Positions 1-8,852 are shown, counted from the stretch's first letter. The stretch: DNA of 64,000 bases from Planktophila grossartii (GCA_965234365.1 OZ248345.1:434001-498000), one strand, 5' to 3'. Notes: generated by a model from the sequence alone, not told the origin. Made by a program: numbers and translations.

Positions 1-1
1 G

Positions 2-1327
2 GTAGAAGAACTCGCAAAAGCTGTTATGGAATACAGCCTTGCCCGTTTGAAATCTGATCCACCTCTCGATGGTCCACGCTCTGAAGCGGATCTCTATTCA
101 GAACTCGGTAACACCATTACTGTAGGCGGTTTAGGCGGTAAGAAGACTCTCGATATCTTCACCGAAACTCTTGCACTCGCATGCATCTCAACTGACCACC
201 CACGCAACCTCGCCTTTATTCCATCTGCACCCAGCGAATACTCCAACCTCTTCGATCTCGTCGTTGGCGCATCTTCTCTCTATGGTGGTTCATGGCAAGA
301 AGGTGCCGGCGCTGTCTTTGCTGAAAACCAAGCAATCAAATGGCTCATTGATATTGCAGGACTTCCTTCCACTTCAGGTGGCGTCTTTGTGCAAGGCGGA
401 ACGATGGGAAATCTTTCTGCTCTCGTTGTTGCGCGCGATCAAGCGCGTAAAACACATCCCGATACACGGCGCTGGGTTATTGCTTGCAGCGCCGAATCAC
501 ATTCATCTATTACATCGGCTGCCCACGTCATGGATGTTGAAGTTCTCAAAATTGAAACCAATGACGAGCTGCGTCTTGATGGTGCACACGTTGCACAGGC
601 AATTGATGAGCTACACGCCACCACCAACAAGCGCGTATTCGCAATTGTCGGAACTGCAGGCAGCACCAACCTAGGAATCGTTGATGATCTAGCTTCACTT
701 GCAAAGGCAGCTAAAGAACGGAACATCTGGTTCCATGTTGATGGCGCCTATGGTCTTGCAGGTCTCTGCGCACCTTCTGTTCGCCACCTCTATAACGGAG
801 TTGAGGATGCAGATTCCTTTATCGTCGATCCCCACAAATGGCTCTTCGCGCCATTTGATGCCTGCGCGCTTGTCTATCGCAATCCCGCCCTTGCAAAAGA
901 GACTCACACACAGCACGCCAGCTATCTTGAAACTTTGCACGATGATTCTTGGTCGCCATCTGATTACGCAATTCACTTAACTCGCCGCGTGCGCGGATTG
1001 CCGTTCTGGTTTTCACTCGCCGCCCACGGCACCGATGCATATTCGGCTGCAGTAGAAGAAGGCATCCGCCTTGCAAAAGAATCTGCAAAACGCATTGCAG
1101 CTCACCCAAATTTAGAACTAGTCCGCGAACCTGAACTCTCCATCGTCGCATTCACTCGTAAAGGTTGGGCACCAGCCCAATATCAGCAATGGTCTGATTT
1201 ACTGCTTGAAAAGCAGATCGGCTTTATCCCACCATCAAAGCATGCTGGTGAATCAATTCTGCGATTTGCCTTCGTAAACCCATGGACATCGATGGATGAT
1301 GTCCAGATGATTCTCGATACGCTCTAA
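2..1327 (+). CDS. PLP-dependent amino acid decarboxylase (group II), 5' end cut by window
   Basis: Group II pyridoxal-phosphate decarboxylase of the aromatic amino acid/glutamate decarboxylase type, expected to remove CO2 from an amino acid in the cytosol. The cofactor site is visible as HVDGAYG (Asp that holds the pyridine nitrogen) and DPHKWLF (the Lys that forms the Schiff base), with GGTMGNLSAL in the N-terminal half. The first ATG is at 26, but the frame is open back to base 2 and family members run to about 470 residues, so the true start probably lies outside the window. The substrate cannot be read from the sequence. The ureohydrolase that converges on it 5 bases away makes a link to arginine/polyamine metabolism possible but unproven. 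Confidence 0.85.
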   Translation, partial: VEELAKAVMEYSLARLKSDPPLDGPRSEADLYSELGNTITVGGLGGKKTLDIFTETLALACISTDHPRNLAFIPSAPSEYSNLFDLVVGASSLYGGSWQEGAGAVFAENQAIKWLIDIAGLPSTSGGVFVQGGTMGNLSALVVARDQARKTHPDTRRWVIACSAESHSSITSAAHVMDVEVLKIETNDELRLDGAHVAQAIDELHATTNKRVFAIVGTAGSTNLGIVDDLASLAKAAKERNIWFHVDGAYGLAGLCAPSVRHLYNGVEDADSFIVDPHKWLFAPFDACALVYRNPALAKETHTQHASYLETLHDDSWSPSDYAIHLTRRVRGLPFWFSLAAHGTDAYSAAVEEGIRLAKESAKRIAAHPNLELVREPELSIVAFTRKGWAPAQYQQWSDLLLEKQIGFIPPSKHAGESILRFAFVNPWTSMDDVQMILDTL

Positions 1328-1332
1328 ATTAC

Positions 1333-2331
1333 TTAGCGATCAAGCAGGTTCTGCGTTGGGTTATATGCCGAACCGTTTCGGCGCTTAGCAATTGCGCTCA
1401 ACGCTTCCAACACAACACGGTTGGCAAGAATTGCAGTGATATCTGCGCTATCAAATGCTGGTGCAACCTCGACCACATCGATACCAACCACAGGTAGCTC
1501 AAGACAGATGCGGCGCACAGCTTCGAGTAATTCGCGAGAAGTCATTCCGCCTGGTTCAGGTGTTCCGGTGCCCGGCGCCATACCTGGGTCCACCACATCG
1601 ATATCGACAGATAAGAAGACTCCATCGCAACCATCGGTAAGCGTTGCAAAAGATTCATCGAGAACTGCCTTAAGCCCACGGTGATGAATTTCGGTCATCT
1701 CGTATGAGCGCATTCCTTGATCGCGCATCCATTCGAGAGTTGTGTTATCTGGCCAATATCCACGAAGGCCCAACTGTAAGAAACGATCTCCGCGCACATA
1801 ACCTTCATCAATCAAGCGACGCATCGGTGTTCCGTGACCGACAAGTGCACCCCACTGATCTTCGCCTGTATCGGCATGTGCATCAAAGTGAACCATCGAT
1901 ACTTTGCCGTGGCCTAGATGGTTGGCAATACCTGCAACGTCAGCTGAAGCAATCGAGTGATCGCCACCTAGCACCACAGCAATGGCACCAGCACGAGAAA
2001 TTTTCTCCGTTGCCTCACGCAAAACAGCAAGAGATGCAACTAAATCTCCACCTGGCATTAATAAGTCGCCAGCATCAAAAACTTTTAGATCTTTCAAGCC
2101 ATCTGTGCGCAACGCTAGATGCGGACGTTCTCCATCATGCGGCAAGTAATCGCCACCGCGAATTGCTTGCGGACCAAACTTGGCACCTGAACGATGAGAT
2201 GTTCCGCTATCAATCGGCGCACCCACGATGATGACATCGGCGCCCTTATAGGTTGCAGGATCATCGAGATCGCATGCAGGAATTCCTAGAAAGGTAAATG
2301 CCGGTCCATACATATTGCCGTGGTTAACCAT
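1333..2331 (-). CDS. speB: agmatinase/arginase-family ureohydrolase
   Basis: Binuclear manganese ureohydrolase, hydrolysing agmatine or a related guanidino compound to an amine plus urea. The metal motifs are all present in order: VVLGGDHS, HFDAHADTG and SVDIDVVDP followed by the family-typical APGTGTPEPGG. Length about 332 residues is normal. I place the start at the ATG giving MVNHGNMYG; a GTG at 2364 would add 11 residues not typical of the family, and neither has a clear Shine-Dalgarno. It converges on the PLP decarboxylase. Ureohydrolase subfamilies (agmatinase, guanidinobutyrase, formimidoylglutamase) share these motifs, so the substrate is not certain. Confidence 0.85.
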   Translation of the reverse strand: MVNHGNMYGPAFTFLGIPACDLDDPATYKGADVIIVGAPIDSGTSHRSGAKFGPQAIRGGDYLPHDGERPHLALRTDGLKDLKVFDAGDLLMPGGDLVASLAVLREATEKISRAGAIAVVLGGDHSIASADVAGIANHLGHGKVSMVHFDAHADTGEDQWGALVGHGTPMRRLIDEGYVRGDRFLQLGLRGYWPDNTTLEWMRDQGMRSYEMTEIHHRGLKAVLDESFATLTDGCDGVFLSVDIDVVDPGMAPGTGTPEPGGMTSRELLEAVRRICLELPVVGIDVVEVAPAFDSADITAILANRVVLEALSAIAKRRNGSAYNPTQNLLDR

Positions 2332-2430
2332 GGCTTGAGGATAGATGGTGAGCCTGATTTCCACACAGGTTTCAAAAAGTTACCTTTTGACACCTTTCCT
2401 GCTAGCCTTCCTTCAGACCAAGGAGGAAAT

Positions 2431-2640
2431 ATGGCGCAGACAGTAAAACTCTCGGATGAATTAGTTGAAGATGCTAAGCGCATTGCCGCGGTCGAACATC
2501 GCTCAGTTCCGCGCCAAATTGAGTTCTACTTTCGTATGGCGCTCATTGCCGAAGAGAATCCCGACCTCTCTTTCTCGCTTATCCGCGAAATCATGAAGGC
2601 TGATGCAGAAGATGCAACCGAGGAATACACCTTCGGTTAA
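2431..2640 (+). CDS. antitoxin of type II toxin-antitoxin pair (ParD/RHH-like)
   Basis: Small 69-residue protein preceded by a strong Shine-Dalgarno (AAGGAGG at 2420-2426), with an N-terminal strand MAQTVKLSDELVEDAKRIA typical of ribbon-helix-helix DNA-binding antitoxins of the ParD-like group. Its TAA stop shares a base with the ATG of the RelE/ParE-type toxin (TAATG), so the two are translationally coupled. By family, it should bind and neutralise the toxin through its acidic C-terminus (DAEDATEEY) and repress the operon. An upstream in-frame ATG at 2320 lies inside the divergent ureohydrolase gene and lacks an RBS, so I reject it. Confidence 0.75.
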   Translation: MAQTVKLSDELVEDAKRIAAVEHRSVPRQIEFYFRMALIAEENPDLSFSLIREIMKADAEDATEEYTFG

Positions 2641-2915
2641 TGAAGTTAACTCAAGCCCCTTCTTTCATTCGAACCGTTAAGAAACTTCACCCCAATCAGA
2701 AGAAAGCACTTGATAAAGCCGTACGCGCAATTTCTGATAAACCTTCACAGGGAGAAGAAAAAACTGGTGATCTTGCGGGTATTTACATCTATAAATTTAA
2801 AGTCGAAAATCTTGAATGGCTCTTGGCCTACCGAATTCAGTCAAAGAGCCACCTCACACTTCTCGTAGTCGGCCCTCACGAGAACTTTTACCGAGACTTG
2901 AAACGTCAAAATTAA
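2640..2915 (+). CDS. RelE/ParE-superfamily toxin
   Basis: 91-residue basic protein with the RelE/ParE layout: an N-terminal helical hairpin (FIRTVKKLHPNQKKALDKAVRAI), then a beta sheet (IYIYKFKVENLEWLLAYRI, LTLLVVGPHENFYRDL). Members are either ribosome-dependent mRNA interferases (RelE) or gyrase poisons (ParE); the sequence does not decide which. The C-terminal HENFYRDL resembles the HxxxY ending of RelE-like members. It overlaps its antitoxin by one base and converges with the alpha/beta hydrolase by four bases. Confidence 0.75.
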   Translation: MKLTQAPSFIRTVKKLHPNQKKALDKAVRAISDKPSQGEEKTGDLAGIYIYKFKVENLEWLLAYRIQSKSHLTLLVVGPHENFYRDLKRQN

Positions 2916-3757
2916 AAATAAGTAAGTGCTTTAGTCACCATGTCACTGGCATGGTCATACATAATCGAAAGATGTCCTTGACCTTCAATGAGAACAAGTT
3001 CCGCATTTCCTAAATTGTCACGCAAGTAATGTCCATGAGCGGGAGTGCAAAATCGATCATCAGTTCCCTGAAAGAGGGCAACGGGCTTCTTAATTGCCCC
3101 CAAATCAATTCCCCAATTATCGGCATCACTTTCAAAGTCATCGAGTAAACCTTCAAGTCCCGGCGCCATACCAATCCGAATACCTTCTGCCAATTCATCA
3201 GCATACTGACCACGCACTAGTCCGCGATCGGCAGGACATAGCAATAGGTCGAAATAGGCCTCCAAATCTCTTCCATAAAGAAGGCGTGCAGCCTCTAGAT
3301 CCCATTCGATACCTTCTGAAGTAACGCCATCAGAATTCGCGGGTAAATATTTATCTAGATAGCTCTGCCAATCTTCACTAACGCGGGGAGCATCACTTGC
3401 AATTCCAATCCCACCTACACATCGTGAATCCTGAAGATCCGAAACCATCGCAGGGCCACCACTAGACCATCCGAATGAAACAAATTCAGTCACGCCAAAA
3501 TGATCCAAAGCCACACGAGTGTCGTTCACGTAATTGAAAGTCCTGCGTCCTTCCCTACGTGAACTTCGTGCATAACCTCCACGAGTGATTCCAATGAGAA
3601 AGACTCCAGCATCTGATGCCGCTCTATACAACGGCGCCATTCCTTCGGAGCATCCGAAACCACCATGATGAAATACAAATGCGCGCTCAGATAGCTCGCC
3701 AGAAGTAACTACCTCAAGTACGCGGCCTTCACCTGAGTCTAAGAGTATGTTTTTCAT
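2912..3757 (-). CDS. alpha/beta hydrolase fold protein
   Basis: Alpha/beta hydrolase of 281 residues with a His-Gly oxyanion region (FVFHHGGFG), nucleophile elbow GWSSGG (Ser at the centre), an acid in FQGTDDRF and a C-terminal catalytic His in EGQGHLS. The start is the ATG at 3757: it overlaps the TGA of the upstream NTF2-like gene as ATGA, which indicates translational coupling; an in-frame extension to 3829 would run through that gene. No signal peptide, so cytoplasmic. The substrate is unknown; esterase, lactonase and haloperoxidase-like roles all fit the fold. Confidence 0.8.
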   Translation of the reverse strand: MKNILLDSGEGRVLEVVTSGELSERAFVFHHGGFGCSEGMAPLYRAASDAGVFLIGITRGGYARSSRREGRRTFNYVNDTRVALDHFGVTEFVSFGWSSGGPAMVSDLQDSRCVGGIGIASDAPRVSEDWQSYLDKYLPANSDGVTSEGIEWDLEAARLLYGRDLEAYFDLLLCPADRGLVRGQYADELAEGIRIGMAPGLEGLLDDFESDADNWGIDLGAIKKPVALFQGTDDRFCTPAHGHYLRDNLGNAELVLIEGQGHLSIMYDHASDMVTKALTYF

Positions 3758-4104
3758 AGAGCACTCGCATTCAAGAACCCGTACATCTTGAGAATTGCAT
3801 CGCCTTCGAATTCGTAGACCCAGACCCAATCTTCGATATGGCCATCGGTATATTCGCGAAATGACTCGGTATGTGAAACCAAGTTACCCACCTGAAGGCA
3901 GAGAGAACTTGTATTGACCACGTTGGGATTTTCTCGCCATGTTCTTTCAATTGCTTCAAGAAAGACTTCTGCGCCTTGTAAAACGATTGTTCCTGCATGA
4001 TCAAACCAGGTGAAATCTGAGTGGATATAGGGCCTAATTCCCTCAAGATCTCGGGCCTGAAATTTCACGACGATATCTGCGATGGCCTCAGTTTGATTAG
4101 ACAT
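3754..4104 (-). CDS. SnoaL/NTF2-like protein
   Basis: 116-residue protein with the NTF2-like cone pattern: an N-terminal helix (AIADIVVKFQARDLEGI), then YIHSDFTWFDHAG, an internal helix and four beta strands ending in ILKMYGFLN. Such proteins are small cyclases, isomerases or ligand binders; no specific function can be read. It is the first gene of a two-gene minus-strand unit with the alpha/beta hydrolase, coupled through a four-base overlap, so the two probably act on the same small molecule. Confidence 0.65.
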   Translation of the reverse strand: MSNQTEAIADIVVKFQARDLEGIRPYIHSDFTWFDHAGTIVLQGAEVFLEAIERTWRENPNVVNTSSLCLQVGNLVSHTESFREYTDGHIEDWVWVYEFEGDAILKMYGFLNASAL

Positions 4105-4197
4105 TCCCTGAGATTAGACCTCTATTCCAATTTGCACAGCCCCTCTATACGCTTTCGACAAGGTTTGACCTCAAGTCAACATTTAAAGGAGAGAAGA

Positions 4198-4506
4198 ATG
4201 GCTAAAGCGTATGAAATTTCAGTATGGAAGCCGCACGTTGGAAAGCGCGCCGATTTCATGAAGAACTGGGATGAAATTGCAAAGATCTTTAAAGAAATTG
4301 GCGTAAGCGACATCAAGATTCTTGAAGGAGTTGCAGGAAAAGATGTTGGTCATATCGTCATCATCCAGACATTCAAGAACCTTACAGATAATGGAAAAAT
4401 AAACGATGCAATTGGTGAGAATGCCAAGGTGAAGGCGTGGATGAAGAAGCATGCGAAAGATGACTTCGCAACCATGATCTCGCACGACCTGTACGCAGAC
4501 GCATAA
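4198..4506 (+). CDS. hypothetical protein, dimeric alpha/beta-barrel-like
   Basis: 102-residue cytoplasmic protein that I do not recognise. It starts at an ATG behind AAAGGAGAGAAG. The pattern of strand (KAYEISVWKPH), helix (RADFMKNWDEIAKIFKEIG), strand (DIKILEGVAG), strand (HIVIIQTFKN) and C-terminal helix recalls dimeric alpha/beta-barrel (ABM-like) proteins, which is only a guess. An in-frame extension back to 4021 lies antisense to the NTF2-like gene and is rejected. A strong terminator follows, so it is monocistronic. Confidence 0.6.
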   Translation: MAKAYEISVWKPHVGKRADFMKNWDEIAKIFKEIGVSDIKILEGVAGKDVGHIVIIQTFKNLTDNGKINDAIGENAKVKAWMKKHAKDDFATMISHDLYADA

Positions 4507-4520
4507 GTAATTCTTGTTGT

Positions 4521-4553
4521 GAAAGGGCTGGGGCTTAACGCCTCAGCCTTTTC
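4521..4553 (+). terminator. intrinsic terminator
   Basis: 14-bp stem (4521-4534 with 4540-4553, two G-U pairs), five-base loop TTAAC and a T-rich 3' side. It lies 14 bases past the stop of the 102-residue hypothetical gene. The rest of the gap up to 4765 shows no gene that I can support. Confidence 0.75.
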
Positions 4554-4765
4554 TATTTACAACAACTCTTTACGGCAGACGCATGGGTGCTCTCTGCATA
4601 AAATGCAGTTGGGGGTGGTCTCTGCATTAATCGTTTCTGTGGTCATAAAAAGAAAGTACAACTGCTACCTCGGCACAATCTCTCTACATCCTCACTGATT
4701 CTTGACATTTTAAAAAGTGAGGTCGCCGAGAGGTTGAACTCCTTTTAAACGAGTAACCTCTAGCT

Positions 4766-5293
4766 ATGACAAAGAGACAAGAATTCCGAGTTGTACGCAC
4801 TTACAGCAACTTCGAGGTACGCAAATATGAACCTTGTGTTATCGCAGAGGTAAAACTCTCTGGGCAATACTCCACTCTAGGTAGCCAAGCCTTTCGCCAT
4901 CTCTTTCAATACATCTCACAGGGCAATAAGACATCCCAGAAGATTGCTATGACAGCGCCAGTGATTGCAGCCCAGCACACAGATCACAGCAATTCTGATG
5001 ATTGGTATATCTCCTTCGTGATGCCATCAGGCAGCACCTACGAGCAGATGCCTCATCCCAATGATCCAGAAGTGACCTTGCGCGCACTCGATACCCAGAT
5101 GTGTGTTGCACTCTCATTTCGCGGGCGAGCAACGCAAGAGAAATCCAATCAACTCATCAAAGAATTGAGAGCAGCTGCAGCAAAAGAAAATATCGCACTA
5201 TCGAGTGAGACAAGAATCTGCTGCTTTGATCCGCCCTTTAAGCCAGGGTTCATGCAATATAACGAGATTGTGATTCCCGTTTATCTCGACTAA
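4766..5293 (+). CDS. SOUL-family heme-binding protein
   Basis: 175-residue protein with the two SOUL landmarks: FEVRKYEPCVIAEV near the N-terminus and QKIAMTAPV in the middle, then the paired beta-strand segments (WYISFVMPSGSTYEQMPHPNDP, VALSFRGRATQEK). The family binds heme or other porphyrins in some members; the bacterial role is not established. No signal peptide. No good Shine-Dalgarno precedes the ATG, so it may be read from a short or leaderless transcript. Confidence 0.85.
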   Translation: MTKRQEFRVVRTYSNFEVRKYEPCVIAEVKLSGQYSTLGSQAFRHLFQYISQGNKTSQKIAMTAPVIAAQHTDHSNSDDWYISFVMPSGSTYEQMPHPNDPEVTLRALDTQMCVALSFRGRATQEKSNQLIKELRAAAAKENIALSSETRICCFDPPFKPGFMQYNEIVIPVYLD

Positions 5294-5299
5294 CAATGG

Positions 5300-5647
5300 T
5301 TAAGGCAATCGCACCACAAGTTCAACTATCGAATCAGCATCAGCACTTGCGCCAAGTTCAACGCTGACATTGGTACTAAATCCACGCAACGTTGCTTCAG
5401 ATAAGACAACCATCTGCGCCGCAATATCTGTCATCCAATAAAAGGCACCCGGCCCCACTTGTTCAATAATTTCTGCAGCCCTATCAAGCGCATCATCGCT
5501 GAACTTCTCAACACCATCGCGATTATCTGCAAGCACCTGCAACAAGAAATCCTTAATCGCCTGCGCATCGCCCCGTACCCGCGCGTGCTCATCAAGAATC
5601 TCGGTGAGTTCGCGATCCATCGCCCTATGCCTTAACCATGTGAACAT
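5300..5647 (-). CDS. hypothetical protein
   Basis: 115-residue, acidic, mostly helical protein that I do not recognise. Helical segments (MDRELTEILDEHARVRG, AQAIKDFLLQVLADN, DDALDRAAEIIEQVG) precede a hydrophobic stretch around GAFYWMTDIAAQMVVLSEATLRGF and a final strand SIVELVVRLP. No cysteine pairs, signal peptide or catalytic motif. It converges on the SOUL gene with a 6-base gap and is divergent from the Doc toxin-antitoxin operon. Confidence 0.5.
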   Translation of the reverse strand: MFTWLRHRAMDRELTEILDEHARVRGDAQAIKDFLLQVLADNRDGVEKFSDDALDRAAEIIEQVGPGAFYWMTDIAAQMVVLSEATLRGFSTNVSVELGASADADSIVELVVRLP

Positions 5648-5679
5648 GCCTCAAAGCTAATCAGTCCCGCTGACATCGA

Positions 5680-5698
5680 CATGATAAGTGATATCATG
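5680..5698. promoter_or_regulatory. inverted repeat, probable operator of the Doc toxin-antitoxin operon
   Basis: Perfect 7-bp inverted repeat CATGATA-AGTGA-TATCATG, 40 bases before the antitoxin start. Type II antitoxins usually repress their own operon through such palindromes; binding here is inference. Confidence 0.45.
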
Positions 5699-5738
5699 AT
5701 GCATCAAGATTCATCAAGAAATCCACTGGAGGCCCACA

Positions 5739-5966
5739 TTGACCACTCAACGTGAGAAATTCTCGTCCCAAGCCGACCCTGAAATCTTGGCCGCCGCTCG
5801 CGAGCTCGCGCAGAAGCAAGGGCGTCAATTCCAGTCAGTCCTAGAAGAAGCGCTCACCGAATATTTAGAGCGCAATCAACTTGATCGACCTCGCGCGCAT
5901 GTACTTGAAGCATTTGGACTGAGCATGGATAAGTTCGATGATCTATATCAAAAGCTCGCCCAGTAA
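5739..5966 (+). CDS. antitoxin of Doc/Fic-type toxin pair
   Basis: 75-residue protein starting at TTG, with CTGGAGG just upstream as Shine-Dalgarno. It reads as a ribbon-helix-helix/Phd-like antitoxin: an N-terminal DNA-binding part (DPEILAAARELAQKQGRQFQSVLEEALTEYL) and a C-terminal toxin-binding helix (LEAFGLSMDKFDDLYQKLAQ). Its TAA shares one base with the ATG of the Doc toxin. An inverted repeat lies upstream and is its likely operator. Confidence 0.7.
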   Translation: MTTQREKFSSQADPEILAAARELAQKQGRQFQSVLEEALTEYLERNQLDRPRAHVLEAFGLSMDKFDDLYQKLAQ

Positions 5967-6346
5967 TGCCAGCTATCCAATACCTCACTGTTCCTGACGT
6001 CCTCGCAATGCATATGGTGCTCATTAAGAAATATGGCGGCAGCGATGGCATCCGCGATATGGGTGCACTTGAATCTGCCTTAGCCAGACCCCAATCGGGG
6101 TATTACAAAGATGTCATTGAGTCAGCAGCAGCGCTACTTGAGAGCCTGGCTATCAATCACCCGTTTATCGATGGCAATAAGAGAGTTGCATTTGCTGCGA
6201 CCGATACTTTTTTGCGAATTAATGGATACACAATTAATTCCAATAGCGAATCTATCCATAAGTCATTTATGAAATTCTTCGATTTAGGTGAGTTTAATAA
6301 AGCAAACTTAGAGCCTTGGTTACGTAACCTCGCAGAACTCAAATAG
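5966..6346 (+). CDS. doc: Doc-type (Fic fold) death-on-curing toxin
   Basis: 126-residue Fic-fold protein with the Doc version of the active site, HPFIDGNKRVAF, near residues 65-76. The Lys in GNKR, where AMP-transferring Fic enzymes have Gly, is the hallmark of Doc, which phosphorylates elongation factor Tu and stops translation. The N-terminal GGSDGIRDMGALESALARPQ segment is also Doc-typical. Length equals that of phage P1 Doc. It is coupled to its antitoxin by a one-base overlap. Confidence 0.9.
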   Translation: MPAIQYLTVPDVLAMHMVLIKKYGGSDGIRDMGALESALARPQSGYYKDVIESAAALLESLAINHPFIDGNKRVAFAATDTFLRINGYTINSNSESIHKSFMKFFDLGEFNKANLEPWLRNLAELK

Positions 6347-6363
6347 CCCACTATCCTCATCCC

Positions 6364-7017
6364 ATGCATTCGATGATGAAGAAGTTCAACGGCCTACGCA
6401 ATGCCTGTCACTTCGGCCCCACTCTCATCGTCACCACAATCGGTTTCGCATTCGCCACTCACTATTGGTGGGAAGGCCCCGCATATGTCATCGCCTTCGG
6501 AATCTTCTGCGGCCAACTCATTGTCGGATGGACCAATGATCTCTATGACTACGAAGACGACCTACGCCACAACCGCACCAAGAAACCACTCGTTGCAGGA
6601 CTCATCACTCCCGCCTATCTACGCAAGTGGATCTACTTCATGACTCCCTTTGCATTCTTCGCCAATCTCGCAGGCCCACTCGGTATCAAAGGCGGCGCCG
6701 TCTACATGCTCGGTATCGCATTCGGCCTTGCCTATAACTTCTATTTTAAATTTACTTCACTCTCACCACTTCCCTTCGCCATCGCATTTGCCGCTCTTCC
6801 ATCAGCGATAGCAATCTCTAAAGAGATCACACCACGCACATGGATGTGGCTCGGGGGAGCGCTCTGGGGGATGGCTGCACACTTCATCAACGTCATCAAA
6901 GATATGGACCAAGATCAACAGAGCGGTATCAATGGCCTCCCGCAGCGTTTAGGAAAGCGACGTTCGGTAGTTGCAGCAGTGGTTCTTATTGCGTTGGGGG
7001 CATTTACCCTTCTTTAG
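6364..7017 (+). CDS. UbiA-family prenyltransferase-like membrane protein, short
   Basis: Polytopic membrane protein with both UbiA Asp-rich sites: NDLYDYEDDLRHNRTKKPL around residues 58-76 and KDMDQDQQSG around 179. These bind the Mg-diphosphate of a prenyl donor; the acceptor (quinone, heme, chlorophyll-type or lipid) cannot be told. At 217 residues it lacks the last two or three helices of most UbiA proteins (about 280-300), ending just after a G-run (GTTGGGGGC), so a frameshift or a natural short form are both possible. No Shine-Dalgarno is visible. Confidence 0.75.
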   Translation: MHSMMKKFNGLRNACHFGPTLIVTTIGFAFATHYWWEGPAYVIAFGIFCGQLIVGWTNDLYDYEDDLRHNRTKKPLVAGLITPAYLRKWIYFMTPFAFFANLAGPLGIKGGAVYMLGIAFGLAYNFYFKFTSLSPLPFAIAFAALPSAIAISKEITPRTWMWLGGALWGMAAHFINVIKDMDQDQQSGINGLPQRLGKRRSVVAAVVLIALGAFTLL

Positions 7018-7073
7018 AACCGAACTAATTCTCAGACCTTTTCAAAGTACCGCGAGAGAATTACCATCCTTCT

Positions 7074-8852
7074 ATGCGTAAAACACTTGCCCTTGTTCTT
7101 GTGATTGCTGTCCTCACCCCACTGAATTCAGTTGCGGCCGTAAAGACGGGCGACAAATGCTCCAAGTTGAATGCAACATCAACGAGCGCTGGTAAGAAGT
7201 ACACATGTGTCAAAAAGGGGAAGGTATTAGTTTGGAATAGCGGTGTAAGCATTCCTGCCTCAACAAAGCCTTCTACGGAATCTGCCTCAAAAGCAACAGA
7301 ACCGGCAAAACCTGTAGTTAAAGAAATAGAGCTTCCCCAAGACGGAAGTTTATGTACAAAAATTGGCGAAAAGATTATGAATGGCGATAAGGGTATGCGT
7401 TGTTCTTGGGGGGGACATGCGAATACCACTGAAGAAGCCGCGCAGAGATTGCAGTGGCGGAATTACACCGTCAACAAAATATCTACGTCGAAATCAAACA
7501 ATTACACAACTAAGCCAGCAGAAAATGCTCAGTGCCAAAGCTCTGGAGACACTTTTGATATATCAGGGGGGATCCTTGAATGTCGTTGGGTTGCGGGCAA
7601 GAAGCTTCAATGGATCAAGATCAACACAACTAAAAAACTTTTCACCAACGCAAAGAGCCCAGTATCAATTGATGTCTGCAAGTTACAGAACAGTGCAATG
7701 ACTGCTGTACGAGGTCCTCGCGATGGAACGCAATTCTCTGGTTTCCCACTTCCCAAGCCCGACTATATGAACGTTAAAGGCAAGAACGAAGTCCTCATCG
7801 TCCCCGTTGATTTTCCAGATTTCCCAGGTGGAAGTGGGCTTAAGGAACAACTGGCTTATGACAAGAAGTGGCTAGTTGATTGGTATGACTATTACAGCAA
7901 TGGCCAATCTCAATTTAACGTCACCACAATGGATCACTGGCTAAGACTCCCGAAAGATCGTTCTGGCTATCCGACAGATGAAAAAACCAAAGATGCCAAT
8001 GGCGCCGATAGTAACAAGCGTCAGTCACTCCAAGCGCAAGCCTTCATCGACGAAGTCACAAAAGAGTTTGATCTTCGCAAATTCTCAACTGTCTATCTCT
8101 TCTATCCTGATGGCAATTACGCCCAAGGTGATCTCATCGTTCGTAATCAGACTTTTAAAATCAAAGAAGGTGAAGTTATTCTCAACTTCTTTAGCTGGGG
8201 CCGAAACCTTGAAGGTATGGAAACTCTCAAGTGGGCTTATTACATCCATGAGACCCTTCATGACCTGAAAATCAACGGACACGCACCAGGTAATGGCTGG
8301 CCATTAAATATCATGACAAATCAGTCAGGTATTAGCCTTGCAATGAATCCGTACGAACAATTCTTGTTGGATTGGCTACCTTCAGATCAGATTTACTGTG
8401 ATGACTTCAAAACATTGAAGAATGCAACCGTGTCACTAACTCCAGTAGAGCGAGAAGATCGTCAGACAAAAATGGCAATGGTCAAACTTTCTCCTACCAA
8501 AGCCATAGTTGTTGAGTCACATGGTGTAGATAAATGGAGCTCGTTTAAATTTGGCGACCGTGAATTGCCGCCAGGCTTCTATTCCATAATGGCATACGTC
8601 GTAGATCTCGATAAAACAGTTGCTCCACCTTCCAACAATGATGGCAGCTCTCAAAACAATGATGAATGGGCATGGGCTGTCTGGCAGAAGGTAAATGGAG
8701 GACCGTCTAATCAGTTCAACAAGTTTGTTGGAGACGGTAAAGATTTAGCCAATTTCGTTGCCGTACTTGGTGATTCCTTCGTAATTGAGGGAGTGAAAAT
8801 CAAGTTCGTCGGAACAGGCGACTACGAGACCATCGAGATTTCGAAGGCTTAA
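7074..8852 (+). CDS. secreted M6-like metalloprotease with repeated cysteine modules
   Basis: 592-residue exported protein. A Sec signal peptide (MRKTLALVLVIAVLTPLNSVAA) is followed by a roughly 35-residue module with two cysteines (DKCSKLN...YTCVKKGKVLVW). Two degenerate copies follow (around LCTKIGEK...MRCSW and AQCQSSGD...LECRWVAGKKLQW). The catalytic part has zinc site HETLHDLKINGH and a later NIMTN that may be the Met-turn; overall it resembles M6/InhA-like metzincins. The same N-terminal module heads five other proteins in this window. An 8-bp inverted repeat (7026-7033 with 7056-7063) lies just before the start. Target proteins are unknown. Confidence 0.75.
   Translation: MRKTLALVLVIAVLTPLNSVAAVKTGDKCSKLNATSTSAGKKYTCVKKGKVLVWNSGVSIPASTKPSTESASKATEPAKPVVKEIELPQDGSLCTKIGEKIMNGDKGMRCSWGGHANTTEEAAQRLQWRNYTVNKISTSKSNNYTTKPAENAQCQSSGDTFDISGGILECRWVAGKKLQWIKINTTKKLFTNAKSPVSIDVCKLQNSAMTAVRGPRDGTQFSGFPLPKPDYMNVKGKNEVLIVPVDFPDFPGGSGLKEQLAYDKKWLVDWYDYYSNGQSQFNVTTMDHWLRLPKDRSGYPTDEKTKDANGADSNKRQSLQAQAFIDEVTKEFDLRKFSTVYLFYPDGNYAQGDLIVRNQTFKIKEGEVILNFFSWGRNLEGMETLKWAYYIHETLHDLKINGHAPGNGWPLNIMTNQSGISLAMNPYEQFLLDWLPSDQIYCDDFKTLKNATVSLTPVEREDRQTKMAMVKLSPTKAIVVESHGVDKWSSFKFGDRELPPGFYSIMAYVVDLDKTVAPPSNNDGSSQNNDEWAWAVWQKVNGGPSNQFNKFVGDGKDLANFVAVLGDSFVIEGVKIKFVGTGDYETIEISKA

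Noticed and set aside
171..674. Long ORF inside the PLP decarboxylase gene, another frame
   Set aside because: A shadow of the decarboxylase, which has clear active-site motifs in its own frame.
1704..2231. 175-residue plus-strand ORF opposite the ureohydrolase
   Set aside because: Antisense to all conserved metal motifs of the ureohydrolase; low-complexity composition.
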